From: Ophioderma brevispina
Lineage: Eukaryota > Echinodermata > Ophiuroidea > Amphilepidida > Ophiodermatidae
DNA: 64,000 nucleotides
NCBI GenBank assembly: GCA_023653785.1
Contig: JAMKCH010088182.1
Coordinates: 288,780-352,779, forward strand
Direction of reading: 5' to 3'
The notes below the pieces were generated by a model, which made no database searches, was not told the DNA's origin, and saw nothing but the letters and a program-made list of their open reading frames with translations. The position numbers and the translations under genes were made by a program. Below, piece by piece: positions 11,772 through 21,879 of this stretch (position 1 is its first letter; every line of letters begins with the position of its first letter).

Positions 11772-12092
11772 TCTATACTACTAAAATAAATGAGATCTGT
11801 CTGTCTGCGAGTCTATATGTCCGGCTATGCTTTGGTTATGCTTTGAAATATGGGGTTGATATATGTATGAAGGTAGGGGAGGACACTTTGTTTGCAAGGT
11901 TTCAGAGCGACCCAAAAATGGCAAAGGTCAATTTGCGTAGAAATGCCCTATGACCACTATATATATTTGGTCAAAAGGACCACTGCCTCGAACACAGAAC
12001 AGATCTGACGTCAAAGGTCACACACAGGTCAAAGGTCACATCCAGTTGAGCAAGAAAGCCAGGTAATCACGAAAGCCGGGTGGCCGCCTAGT
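11772..12092 (+). mobile_element. Helitron-like non-autonomous element
   Basis: The left end is 'tctatactactaaaataaat', typical of the 5' TC end of many Helitrons. The right end is 'gggtggccgcctagt', a GC-rich self-complementary stretch followed by CTAGT, which fits the CTRR 3' rule. The flanking bases are A (11771) and T (12093), as expected for insertion between A and T without target duplication. There is no Rep/helicase ORF. A diverged relative of its first 180 bp lies at about 47277-47460. An alternative reading is that the last 10 bases belong to the neighbouring SINE tail, so the right end is less certain than the left. Confidence 0.6.
12021..12082. repeat. 62-bp exact direct repeat, left copy
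   Basis: The copy starts 'cacacaggtcaaaggtcaca' and ends 'gaaagccgggtg'. It is identical to 12646-12707 and lies within the 3' part of the Helitron-like element. Confidence 0.9.
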
Positions 12093-12645
12093 TATTATGA
12101 TCATGATCTTTGTTTGTTTGCTCGTATCCACAAGTCATTGGTAATGGCTTTGTGGTGGTGTCAGGATTTGTTCAGCTAGTGTGCTGATCCGGGGCCGCGT
12201 GTATCCATGATACGGACGCTCCTAACATGGCCCGCTATTTGAGGCTGGGGCGGATTGGGAACAGTCAGGGGTTTACACCCTACTCTTATTCGACACTGAC
12301 TGCGATGTACATGTACTTTTTTTTTTTTTTTTTTTTCTACTCTTATTCGACACTGACTGCGATGTACATGTACAGTTGTGACTCTCTGTACACGGGACCG
12401 ACGGCTTAACGTCCCCTCCGAAGGACGGGATGCTTTCATGATCCATTTGCCCAATTCCAAGTGAACCATGGAGGAGAGCGGTATTCTGTATTTAATCAAT
12501 AGCTGGTATACAGATCAAATCCAGAATTGATAGTACCCGAATAAATCCCAGCAAGTGCCACGACCCCACCGGGACTCGAACCCGGGAATTTTGATGGTAA
12601 ATTTGCGCCAGAGGCAAGCACCCTAACCGCTAGGCCACGCTCTCC
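12083..12645 (-). repeat. tRNA-derived SINE with complete head, minus strand
   Basis: The minus strand starts at 12645 with 'gggagagcgtggcctagcgg', a tRNA-like 5' end containing an A box. The B box 'gggttcgagtccc' follows about 50 bp on. The body contains 'gacgttaagccgtcggtccc' and 'gtacatgtacatcgcag'. The tail (near 12093-12115 on the plus strand) reads 'gatcatgatcataataa' on the minus strand, like the tails of RTE-type LINEs. Exact 62-bp direct repeats lie at 12021-12082 and 12646-12707, directly abutting the SINE head. A poly(T) insertion at 12317-12336 interrupts it. Both Pol III boxes look usable. Confidence 0.75.
12280..12373. repeat. 20-bp poly(T) flanked by exact 37-bp direct repeats
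   Basis: Positions 12280-12316 and 12337-12373 are identical (37 bp, starting 'ctactcttattcgacactga' and ending 'gatgtacatgtac'). They are separated by exactly 20 T residues and nothing else. It has the form of a retro-insertion of bare poly(A), on the minus strand, with a long target-site duplication. Confidence 0.9.
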
Positions 12646-12707
12646 CACACAGGTCAAAGGTCACATCCAGTTGAGCAAGAAAGCCAGGTAATCACGAAAG
12701 CCGGGTG
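12646..12707. repeat. 62-bp exact direct repeat, right copy
   Basis: It is identical to 12021-12082 and begins at the base next to the SINE head. It may be a target-site duplication or part of a second, truncated Helitron copy. Confidence 0.9.
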
Positions 12708-12991
12708 ATCTATATGCTATGGAAAGAAATGTTAAAGGAATATTTTTCTTGAAGCGAATACATCAAGTTATATCTTCATGTACATAGCCCATTCTCATAA
12801 CTTGACATAAGTTAAGGTTGGAGGTGCTGTGCGTGACCAGAACGAGAAAAGACTTGTAGATCTAATATTTCATCGTGCAAATCAATGTAAATTTTGGGAG
12901 GCACTCGACGCGTCGATTAAACCGTTGGCACGTTTATTATCATCTTTTTATGGTTGGAATTACAAAAGGCACTCTACAGTTCATGTGGCTT

Positions 12992-13329
12992 AAAAGGCTG
13001 ACTCAGAGATTTCCTGAGGAGGGCGCCCTCATTTTTCAAACAAATCGTGTTTTTTGCATATACATAATGCTTGTGCATATACTAATCATTGTGTGAAATA
13101 GCTAAGCTCAATCGAAGTCCTTCATATAGAAAATCACAACTTTGTTATAAATTTCCAGATCCGGAATTTTTGTTATGCACAGTATCCTATGGCACGTAAT
13201 ACTGTTCATAAATGTTTACTGCATGAAAACGAAAAATCCGATTCATCTCAAACTTTCTTTAGTTCTAGTTGACTCTTTTTAATTATTACACCAAACATTT
13301 ATATTTTGAAATCTCTGAATCAGCCTTTT
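12992..13329. mobile_element. MITE 'GGCTGACTCAGAG', copy 1
   Basis: The terminal inverted repeats are 'aaaaggctgactcagagatt' on the left and 'aaatctctgaatcagcctttt' without its last base on the right. The interior of about 300 bp has no ORF of note. Three further copies lie at 16831-17190, 52535-52896 and 59010-59371, two of them in the other orientation. Shared internal landmarks are 'gagggcgccctc', 'ttgtgtgaaatagctaagc' and 'cacagtatcctatggcac'. The target looks like TA or TTAA. Confidence 0.85.
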
Positions 13330-14236
13330 GATATTTTGAAGCTTATACGCTAGATCGGTTTAAAATCATCGAGGCTCAAGCTTATTTTGTTTGTTTGTTT
13401 GGTTGGGTGCTTGGTTGATTGGTTTTAATTCGCGAACAAAACCGGAGTCACATTTGATTTCAATTTTGACACTTGGTCAGGCATGACCCTTGACACGATC
13501 TGTAAATAATTTTCATTAAAACTGTACTACGGCCACATGCTATTAAGTAAAATCTTCAAATAGATTGCATACGTTATGGTTACGTATCACCACCTTATTA
13601 TTACGCTACTGATATTTTGGTTATTTTGAGATATTGGCCTTTAAATCATTTTTAAAGTCCAGAAAAAATGGATATTCACTGGAAGCAACACGTTTTATAT
13701 GTCAAAAAAGCAGAAACCGTAATAAATTATATATCATCTGAAAGACAATTAGCAGAAAATAACAGTATTTTCAACTGATTTTAGGGGCCTTATGGACCCC
13801 CTTGACCACTTAATTGTTGAGATTAAAGCTTTGAATGAGTTACTTGCAAAAAGAGCAACCTTTGGATTTGATAACCAACCAAATGTTTGTTTTAAAATAC
13901 CAGAATTTTAATGCTGAAACATGCTTTCATATTTAAAGAATTTGTTTCGTCTCAACAACCTGGTCTATAGATGAGTACTGTTATATGGCCTTTTAAAAAT
14001 ATTATTTTCTCAATTTTATTTGAGAAAAGATTTCTCACGGGAAAAGTAATTTGTTTACTATAAAAGAGAGAAAGGGGAATACCCCTAGTTTGTTTTGCTA
14101 AGTGCACCTGTTTAGATTGCACAATAAGGGAAGTGGGGAATTCCCAAAGATGTAAACTTAGAAACTGACTCAACTTGTTTATGCTTTGAGATCAGAACAT
14201 TGCAGAATCTAGGGAAATCCCCCACAAAGTTATATA

Positions 14237-16415
14237 CAGTGTGAGTCAATAAAAACCCTACATTCAGGAAAGATTTTTTCTTCAAAGGTTAACCGTTATT
14301 TTTGCTTGAATGTTTGCTTTGGTTGTTTAGAGAGATAAACAGGCTATCAGAAGATTTTTATTGGTGTCTTTCGGACTTTGGGTTCAGAAACTATGTCGAT
14401 TTTACGGAGAGACCTAAAAATTCTGTTTGGCCGATTTTAGACATACAATGCGGAGAGATTGACACAGACGTATACCATAACACATTATAGCAAAAAAAAA
14501 TCACACATGCAATTTCAGATGGTATCGATTTCTTCTCGACAAAACATATCAGTTTGAAAAAAAAAAAAACTATTGTGTAACATAATTATAAGTAAAATAT
14601 CTTCAACAAATTAAATGACCATTGTTCAATCATAAAGAGTTAGAAAATCATCCATATCAATTTCTCAGTTCATGAAACTAATGAAACTGCTCAGAGATTG
14701 TGGGTTTTTACATCTCTAGAAAGTATGTTGCACAAATATTGTATACTCAGCGTCCATATATTAAAGCTGAAGTTTTCTGCAAATTAAATTGGCATTAAAA
14801 CTTGAAAATTCAATATGCATTTGTACAGGGCCAAAGAATTAGCAATGATTTATTCACTTGCGCAAGATAAGTCATAAATTAGCACAATTTTAAAATATTG
14901 TAAATTAGTCTAAGTAACATGATATTAAAAAATAACCTTGGTTCGTGTGCATAACTGGTGGTATGTCGCATTAGAATTCAATGAGACCGCGGCGAAGTTC
15001 TGGAATTACTTGAGACTAGGAGATCAGGCTAGCCTAACTACCGGTGCTGTGTGTCTGGCTATAGATGGCGCCCTACTGGATCTACAGGCACAGTGCTGTG
15101 TGTGCGGTTGAGGATGCCCATTCTAATATGGGGGAACCTTGGAGGCTAAATCAGAGAGAATTCTGATGTCCTGGACTCTATTCGCCATGCCTCTATAGAG
15201 AGGACCAGATCCTTCTAGTATTGTTGAGAGGCTATCTAAAGCCCTGGAGAGAGATAATGAGACAGAGTATCATAACATCATCACTCCAAGGAGGTTTAAT
15301 CCATCGTGCTCCAAGTGATAGCAGAGGTTTCGAGTTGACCGTGCAGTAATACGTCTAGTACTAATCTCCCATATAGTGGACATATTGTCATAGTGGTCTC
15401 AGCTCCAGCAGTTCGTCCGATGGGGTAGCCGGGTTCGGTTTGTATTCCGTGGCCTCTGAGTTATCCAAGGATAAACAGCTACAGCACTTTTGGACTTTAT
15501 ATTTAGTCGCCCTCCAAGCTTCGGGAGTCAATAGGAGCTGGTTTCTTCAGTAAGGACAAGTCGTCCGTGGACAGGTCCACTTGGACATTGGAGTTTTGCG
15601 CTGGAATATCGGCCAGGACTCTTGCAAGTTCGGCATCTTAATATAATTGTAATCTCGCTGCAGCACGAGTCGCGGCACACCCGGTTTAAGTTTGGTAGTT
15701 CATTAAATTAACAACTTCTTATAGATGATCTTGCTTATTGATACCTATCGAGTTTGAATGAGATTGATTAAACACACATTAAAAATAAGACTGTGTTCTA
15801 AAATTTGTAATCAGTTCACAGTGTTATTGTCGTGAGTTATTCAGGAGTTGAAGTCCGTCGTTTTGAGGGGTTTTGCCTGGGTCAGGTGGACCGTAACACA
15901 TGGTTTTTCAAGCGGAATACAAAAAACTCCATGGTTTCACATTGGCTCCAAAGTTTCGTTGTAGGTTTAAAACATGAAATCTTGTTAAACCAAAGTAAAC
16001 TGTGGCCTTACACCAGATCTTGACTTTCTTATTGGGAAATTGAACATTTTTTTCACTCAGCAGTTTCTTTTGTAATCTCCGGCATATTCTTTTATATCCT
16101 TCACTTTTCACCTTCTTATTGCTTTAACAATAATTTAAATGGTAAATGGTTTTTACTCAAATCACTGCTGAAGACCATGTGACTCTATGTAAAACGATGA
16201 ATCTTGTTTGGCTCAAAATCGGCCAAAACAGGATTTTAAGTCTTCGGCAAAAATAGGCATAACTTTTTCCTCCAAATCCAAAGGCCACAAATAAACGTTT
16301 TCTGAAAGCATATTTACACCTCTTTATAACCAAAGCAAAACATTTGAGCAAAATAATTCTACTATTTAATTATTTTTTATTCTGAATGTTAGGGTTTTTA
16401 TTGACTCACACACTG
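14237..16415. mobile_element. Tc1/mariner-type element (TA target), copy 1, itself interrupted
   Basis: The terminal inverted repeat is 'cagtgtgagtcaataaaaac' on the left and its complement, ending 'attgactcacacactg', on the right, flanked by TA on both sides. The intact 3' LTR shows the empty site 'gttatatatatgaag', so insertion with TA duplication is demonstrated. Without the nested 14822-15898 insertion it is about 1.1 kb, like copy 2 at 44553-45680. Short minus-strand ORFs (15908-16111, 16157-16351) and copy 2's plus-strand ORF show no transposase motif I recognise, so it is probably non-autonomous or decayed. Confidence 0.85.
14822..15898. mobile_element. 1.08-kb insertion with TGT...ACA ends, possible solo LTR
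   Basis: Copy 2 of the Tc1-like element reads through this point without interruption, which defines the insertion. It begins 'tgtacagggccaaag' and ends 'ggtggaccgtaaca'. 'cat' occurs immediately before it (14818-14820) and after it (15899-15901). TG...CA ends, a length near 1 kb and no ORF suit a solo LTR; the target duplication is only 3 bp by eye. No second copy is in the window, so the type is not certain. Confidence 0.45.
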
Positions 16416-16830
16416 TATATGAAGTGATGTAATTCGTGTGATCTTGAATTCCGATTGGTCAGCTAGGTCAGGTTATGTTTATGCATGAGAATGATGTAAT
16501 GATTATTGTTAGAATAGAAAAGGGGGATCTATCGTGAGTAGTTAAATACTCTCACTGGAAGGATCTCTGCCAGAATCCACTAGTAACAAGTAGCTAGAAG
16601 ATATATATAGCTAGTTTTAATCTTCAATGAGGAGCAGACCTGTATCAAGTACCTAGTGCCAGGATATAATTTTATTCCATTGTGAGCAGAGTGCTGTTGT
16701 AAATTTATTCTACTGTCGTCTTTGAAGACGAAAGTGCTAGAATCAAAAAGGATTCCAAAATGTGGACAGAGAGAATCGTGGTGATTTCTTGGACTGAATT
16801 ATGTGGAGAGGTGTCGAGGGAATTATTTAA

Positions 16831-17190
16831 AGGCTGACTCAGAGATTCGAATATAATTTTTTTTTTTTTTTTTTAACATATTAAAAATTGTTGAAGATAG
16901 TCACCTAAAATGCTGAATTTCCCAAGTTTGAGATCAATCAGAGTTTTCGTTTTCATTGCAGTAAACATTTAGTATATTACAGTGCCATAGGATACTGTGT
17001 AGAACACAAAATTACGGATCGGAAATTTTGACAAAGTTGTGATTCTATATGAAGGAATTCGATGTGAGTTAGCTATTTCACACCAGGGGATTAGATATGG
17101 ACAAGACCGCCTTGATGTACATGCAAAAAAAAACTCGATTTGTTAGCCAAATTGAGGGCGCCCCACTCCTCATGAATCTCGGGCAGCCTT
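16831..17190. mobile_element. MITE 'GGCTGACTCAGAG', copy 2, in the 5' LTR
   Basis: It is flanked by 'aattatttaa' and 'tccttgtcg'. The 3' LTR has the empty site 'aattattaaccttgtcg'. Inverted ends are 'aggctgactcagagattcga' and 'gaatctcgggcagcctt'. Orientation is opposite to copy 1. A T16-18 run lies just inside the left end. Confidence 0.85.
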
Positions 17191-17738
17191 ATCCTTGTCG
17201 TCTTGAACTGCGGGACAAAAGTTTTCTTCAGGACTGAGAAGATTCAATTGGAAATACCTGAGGATCTATAAACGCGTGACTTTGCATGCGTATTTTGGAG
17301 TCTTCCGCGGAGAGGACGATCATCGTTGCACTGCAACGCCTCTTTTGAACATTAAGTATCAGTGATATAAATTGGTATTAATTGTGAAAATTTGATTTAT
17401 GTAATGTTTTGAAACATACCAAATTCTTGAAACCATTACACATTAAAATCTGTTATATTATATAAAAATTAAGATCACTGTTGAAAAAGGTGTCTTTGGT
17501 TGTGTTTTGAAAGGTAGTTATGACCTTGAGCCTACGAGAAGTCTAAACAGAATTGGGGTCTGTCCTTGGAATTGAATTGAGATAAATATGAGCCTTATGT
17601 TCAAAATTTTACACACCTAAAAAAGTGTAATATTTTAAAACTTGTGCCACATTTTGGCATACAAAATTTGTGTGTATTTACAGGTACCACTTTGTAGTTT
17701 GGTTCAAGTCAATAGATATTGTGTGTGGTACAATCACA

Positions 17739-19140
17739 ATGGAGTTGATCCAGAAGTGTTCATAGGGCAAAATAATTGGGAAGAAGTTTTTGATGAGCTG
17801 AGAAAGCCTGAGTTATGAAACTAGCCAAAAAATTTCGGGGTGAGGCAAAAAATGCCATGAGAAAAAACCGATCATCAAAAACTAGGTTGATTGAAAAGTT
17901 TGTCAGGAAGATGTTTGGGATACTTAATATTTGATAGGGATAGAAGAGGTTCTGGAACAGGACGCACTGGTGATGCCTTCAAGTTGAAAGAGCTTGAATT
18001 CAACATGGACACTCGAATTGAAGAAAAATGGAAATAGAACAGAAGCAAAAGGGAAATAGAAATGTTGAGATAATTCAAAAGGACAAAAAAGAAAAGGAAT
18101 TGAATTAGAAAAAGAAAAATTGCAAATGCAAATGCAAAAAAGAGATGCAATAAAAATTGCGCAAGACCAAAGAATTAGGAAAAGGGAAACAGTTGCAAAT
18201 GAATGAAGCAACAGGAATGGAGGAAATGGAAATGCAGCTAAATACATAAACGAGCTTGAAGCTCAAGAGAGTTAGAAAAATTTTGAAACAACAGGCTAGT
18301 CCCAGACTCTCCAAGCCCTCTGGTTTAAATGCGGCGAAAAATATTCGCCTGGTTCCAAAATTAAGAACAAAAGAAGAAATAAATACTTTTTAAAATTGAG
18401 AAAAATGCAATAGCTTGAACTGCCCAAGGCAGGTCTTGGACCTGTTTGCTACAGTCAGCTGTTCATGGTAAAGCTCGAGACATATATTCAGCCATGTCAT
18501 TAGACAGATTTAGTGATTATGATGAGGTTAAGCAGGCATTGCTCAAAGAAGCATGAATTGGTTTCGGCCAAAGGCATATAGACAAAAATTCAGGTCTGTC
18601 AGAAAAAGGATTGACCAGACCCATGTTGATTTTGCCCGTGTAAAGGCACAAATGTTTGAATCGGCTGGCTTCTCTCAAAAGAAGTCGGGGAAAAATTTTG
18701 TCAACTTAGGGAGTTGATTTTAGTTGAAGAGTTCAAAACAGTGTATAATCCAAGATATTCCCCCCCCCCAAAAACATCGGGGTGAAAACAACCATGACAG
18801 TTTGCGTGCAAGCAGCCGTAAAGGCGACGATTATGCAGTGACACACAAATTAAGTCTACTAGTAGGCCTAGCCAAGAATTATAGGTTACAACAAATACCA
18901 AACATAAGTCAGGTTCTAACAAAGCGTCCTGGTAGCACTCAGGAGGGGAAAATTCCCAGGTAAGGTTCCCATGAAAAGGGGAGTGAAGAATGGTGCTAAT
19001 CAAAAAGCAGGGATGGGACCCAACTTCACAGTCCATTGCAAACACTGTAAGAAGCCAGGAAATACAAGGTCACGGTGTTGTTGGGAGATACATGGGTATC
19101 CACCCAAAATGGAGCGGAGAGCCAAAAAAAGTTGAGTCAA
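17739..19140 (+). pseudogene. gag-like region of the Gypsy element, many frame breaks
   Basis: The ATG at 17739 opens 'MELIQKCS', after which frames alternate. A charged, probably coiled-coil stretch rich in K and E lies at about 17970-18240 ('LEKEKLQMQMQKRDAIKIAQ' is readable). At 18330-18690 comes the capsid-like core, with 'RLVPK', 'LFATVSC', 'DEVKQALLKEA', 'YRQKFRSVRKRIDQTH' and 'VDFARVKAQMFESAGFSQ', the pattern of Gypsy gag proteins related to SCAN domains. A zinc knuckle C-X2-C-X4-N-X4-C lies at 19037-19078, with Asn where His is usual. Gag would form the particle and bind RNA. As printed it has more than ten frame changes or stops. Confidence 0.8.
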
Positions 19141-19199
19141 AACCCAATAGGTTGTGCAGTACTTTGAGGTAAAAGTTCATTTCTGTTCAGAAAGAAGAA

Positions 19200-19600
19200 A
19201 TCCCACAAAAGGGATTGACACCAGAAAAAGTAAGGGATGAATTTAAGCCTTTTGTTTTGGCGGATTTGTGTCACTTTTCAGTGATAGGGTCGATCCAAAA
19301 CACTTAGATCATTTGCGGGCACGGACTGCGCGCAGTCATGATATTGGAAGAGCACTTCCATTGTATTAAGAGTTCCCCAGCGAAACTAGTGCATTGATTC
19401 AGGGGATAGGTATGGATGTAGTAGTGTCCCTCTTCACAAAATGAATTGAAATCGACTTGGTTTCTGGAACTGGTCCAATGGGTTGTGTAGGACAAGAACT
19501 ACCAGTAAAAGGGGTAATCCATGTGTTAGGGAATGATTTGGCAGGGGACAAAGTACTACCAGACCCATAGTTTCAAGGTGCCCTGTACAGTGGTTAAGTT
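19200..19600 (+). pseudogene. protease region of the Gypsy pol, broken
   Basis: The end of the aspartic protease domain is readable: 'LVSGTGPMGCVGQELPVKGV' and 'LGNDLAGDKVLPDP' near 19459-19568, which match the C-terminal half of Gypsy proteases. The catalytic D-T/S-G would lie near 19319-19335, where the text 'ggcacggactgcgcgcag' is degenerate and cannot be read as an intact triad. It lies directly after the zinc knuckle region, as expected. The stretch 19600-20100 links to integrase, with an open 103-codon frame at 19782-20093 that I do not recognise. Confidence 0.7.
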
Positions 19601-20129
19601 TTGATGAGGAGGAAACGACTTTTTCCCAGCATGGCAGTAGTGTAACTAGGTCAATGACCAGGAAAAGCTCACAAGAAAAACAGTGAGCAGTGATGAGACA
19701 AAATACATCATACCTCTGGAAGAGAGTCGAGGATGACTTGGTCTCAAATTTAGTGGATACTTTCTCTCAAAGTTAGAGGATTTGGAGGTCATCTTCCTCT
19801 TCAGGGGAGATAAATTCCCTGTAGTGAAAAAATCAAGCCCCTGGCGCCCAAAACAAAGTGCCAAGCTGGTAAACAAGGAAAATACAGTCGCTGCGCATGA
19901 TAGAGTTAGGGACTGTAACGGAGACACTTTAAGCATGGACAACCGTAAATTAGGAAAACACAAGGACCCATCACTTAGGAAATTAGGTGAGAGGGCATTG
20001 TCGCAACAGGAAGCCGAGCAAATGCCTGTATGTTTTCTACAAGCAAAATGGGTGTCCTCAGGAGAAAAAGGCGGCCACCCGATGCACTTGTAGATGAGGG
20101 GAAGGACTGGGAAGGTCAGTGAATCAATT

Positions 20130-21210
20130 GTAGTGCCAAAGGTATACCATAGGGAAGTGATCGGCATAGCCACTGATAGTCCCATGGCAGGACCCTTAGG
20201 TGTGTAGAAAAACACAGGACAGAATTAGGAGTCATTTTGGGGGCCTAACTCAGAAAGATGTCTCTGAGTATTGTAAGACTTGTCACACATACATGTCAAA
20301 TGGTGGGCAAGCCCAATCAGAAAAATCCTACTGCTCACTTGCAACCGATACCAGCATTTTGATGAGCCATTTAGTCGGGTCTAATCGAGTGCGTAGTTAG
20401 GACCACTTCCAAAGACCAGTCAGGAAATCAGTAGTTACTGACCATATTTGTGCTTCCACACGATTCCACTGAGCTATACCCTTGAGAAAATTAGGGCACA
20501 GAGTATCGTGAAAGCTCTAACAAAGTTTCAACCCTAGTAGCTTCTTGAAAATCAATCAGTTGTCGGATCAATTCATGTCAGGGTTTGTTCCAAACCAAAG
20601 TTGACCGTTGGGATTTCCCAGTACAGTTTTCAGCATACCACCCAGAATCCAGGGGGCCCTAGAAAGGTAACACCAACATTGAAAAAATGATCAAACAACT
20701 AGTGTTTTGAATTTGAGAGGGCTATGGGATGAGGGAGTTCATCTCCTGTTATTGCTACCAGGGAGGCTGCTTCAAGAGTAATAGGATACAGTCCATTTGA
20801 GTTGGTTTGGTCACAAAGTTAGGGGACCATTGAAAACCTGACAGAAAGAAAAGTGGTGGTGTGAAAATCTGATGTGAATTTGTTAGGACTAGTGTCTCAA
20901 AATTTAGACAAGGGCCAAAGAAGCACCAGCCAAGAAATGGCCAAAACAAAAAACAAATCTCAAACAGGTCAGAAAATGGAAAACATGGTATGACAAAGAG
21001 TGCAGGAAAGGCGTTTCAAACAGGGTGACTCGTTTTGGCACTTTTTTCAAGACAAGGGATCCTTTGCAAGCCAAGTATTCTGGACCATATGAGATGAGAA
21101 CAAAGTTGGAGAACTTGACTATGTGATAAAACACCAGGTAGACGTAAAAGTTCGACAATTATGGTCACGTAAATGCTCAAAGAGTATAATGAAAGAGATG
21201 ATGACATAAA
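20130..21210 (+). pseudogene. integrase region of the Gypsy pol, broken, placed before RT
   Basis: The N-terminal zinc-binding module begins near 20139 with 'VYHREVIGIATDSPMAG'. One His of the HHCC set is replaced ('AGPLG' where 'AGHLG' is usual), while the cysteine pair 'EYCKTCH' is intact at about 20266-20287. Core pieces follow: 'IRAQSIVKALTKF' (20489-20528), a degenerate S-D/N-x-G-x-F/V region, 'YHPES' (about 20638) and 'REAASRVIGYSPFELVW' (20763-20813). The C-terminal GPY/F module reads 'YSGPYE' near 21079-21096, then 'VGELDYVIKH', which supports a Gypsy rather than Copia integrase. It would join cDNA to host DNA. Many frames are needed to read it. It ends near 21210. Confidence 0.85.
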
Positions 21211-21410
21211 GCCTGCATTGTGTAAAGTCATCTAGAGTTAGTGATGAGTGTAAAAATGGTGACATCACAGAGTCAGAATCTGAAACAAAACAGCCACTGT
21301 AAACACAGAAAATGAGTATGTTCCAAATTGCAAAATTCTGAATTCTGCCAATTTAGACAAGAAATTAGGTCACTTCCACCACAGGGTCAACAAGGTGATT
21401 GAAAAGATTT

Positions 21411-21596
21411 AAAGGTGCAACGAGGGATTTGAGGCACCGCAAATATTGTGTCATAATGTTTAATTTCAAATAGATTAGACACTCAATAGATTCTTACTCG
21501 GTATTATGCTACAGAACGGTCTTAAAAGAGAGGAAAACAGGTGATTTGAATTGCTTATATTTCAATGAAACATAGGCTGAATTTTGGATTTGCTCC

Positions 21597-21637
<41 letters not shown>

Positions 21638-21788
21638 GAAATTAAAAATTTCACAATTTTTGATACCAAGAAACATTTCCAGCTTTCCTTTCAGATGGAT
21701 ATTATGATGGAAGCTTACAGCAGGGCAAAAATCAAAACATTCTATTTTTAGGGACACCTGCTATGTGACAATCTCTCGTTGCACCTTT
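21411..21788. mobile_element. MITE with 'AAAGGTGCAACGAG' termini between integrase and RT
   Basis: The left end is 'aaaggtgcaacgagggattt' and the right end is the complement of 'aaaggtgcaacgagagatt'. It interrupts readable linker text: integrase-RT linker pieces ('LDKKLGHFHHR', about 21354-21387) stop before it and resume after it. It contains a run of 37 T (21599-21635). No ORF is present and no other copy lies in the window. Confidence 0.75.
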
Positions 21789-21879
21789 CATTCATGAGTG
21801 TAAAAACATATTTCTGATACCGTGAGACACATGTCATAACCATGACATTGATGTAGGGGAGTCCGAGGCCTGTAAAGCA

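Larger units (their letters stand above)
13979..17549 (+). repeat. 5' LTR of the Gypsy element, interrupted by two insertions
   Basis: The segments 13979-14236, 16416-16830 and 17191-17549 together align with the 3' LTR 23330-24340 over its full length of about 1 kb. Shared landmarks are 'ggggaatacccctagtttgt', 'cagacctgtatcaagtacct' and 'aacgcctcttttgaacatta'. The gaps correspond exactly to the Tc1-like element and to a MITE. A TATA-like AT-rich stretch 'tatatatagctag' is present near 16601, but no promoter can be proven. Confidence 0.88.

Noticed and set aside
12560..12645. Functional tRNA gene
   Set aside because: A and B boxes are present, but the cloverleaf is imperfect and a SINE body follows directly.
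17875..18314. Minus-strand ORFs rich in Phe and Leu
   Set aside because: They are antisense to the Lys/Glu-rich gag region and are explained by it.
20200..20400. Separate small gene
   Set aside because: It is one in-frame piece of the Gypsy integrase zinc-binding region, not an independent gene.
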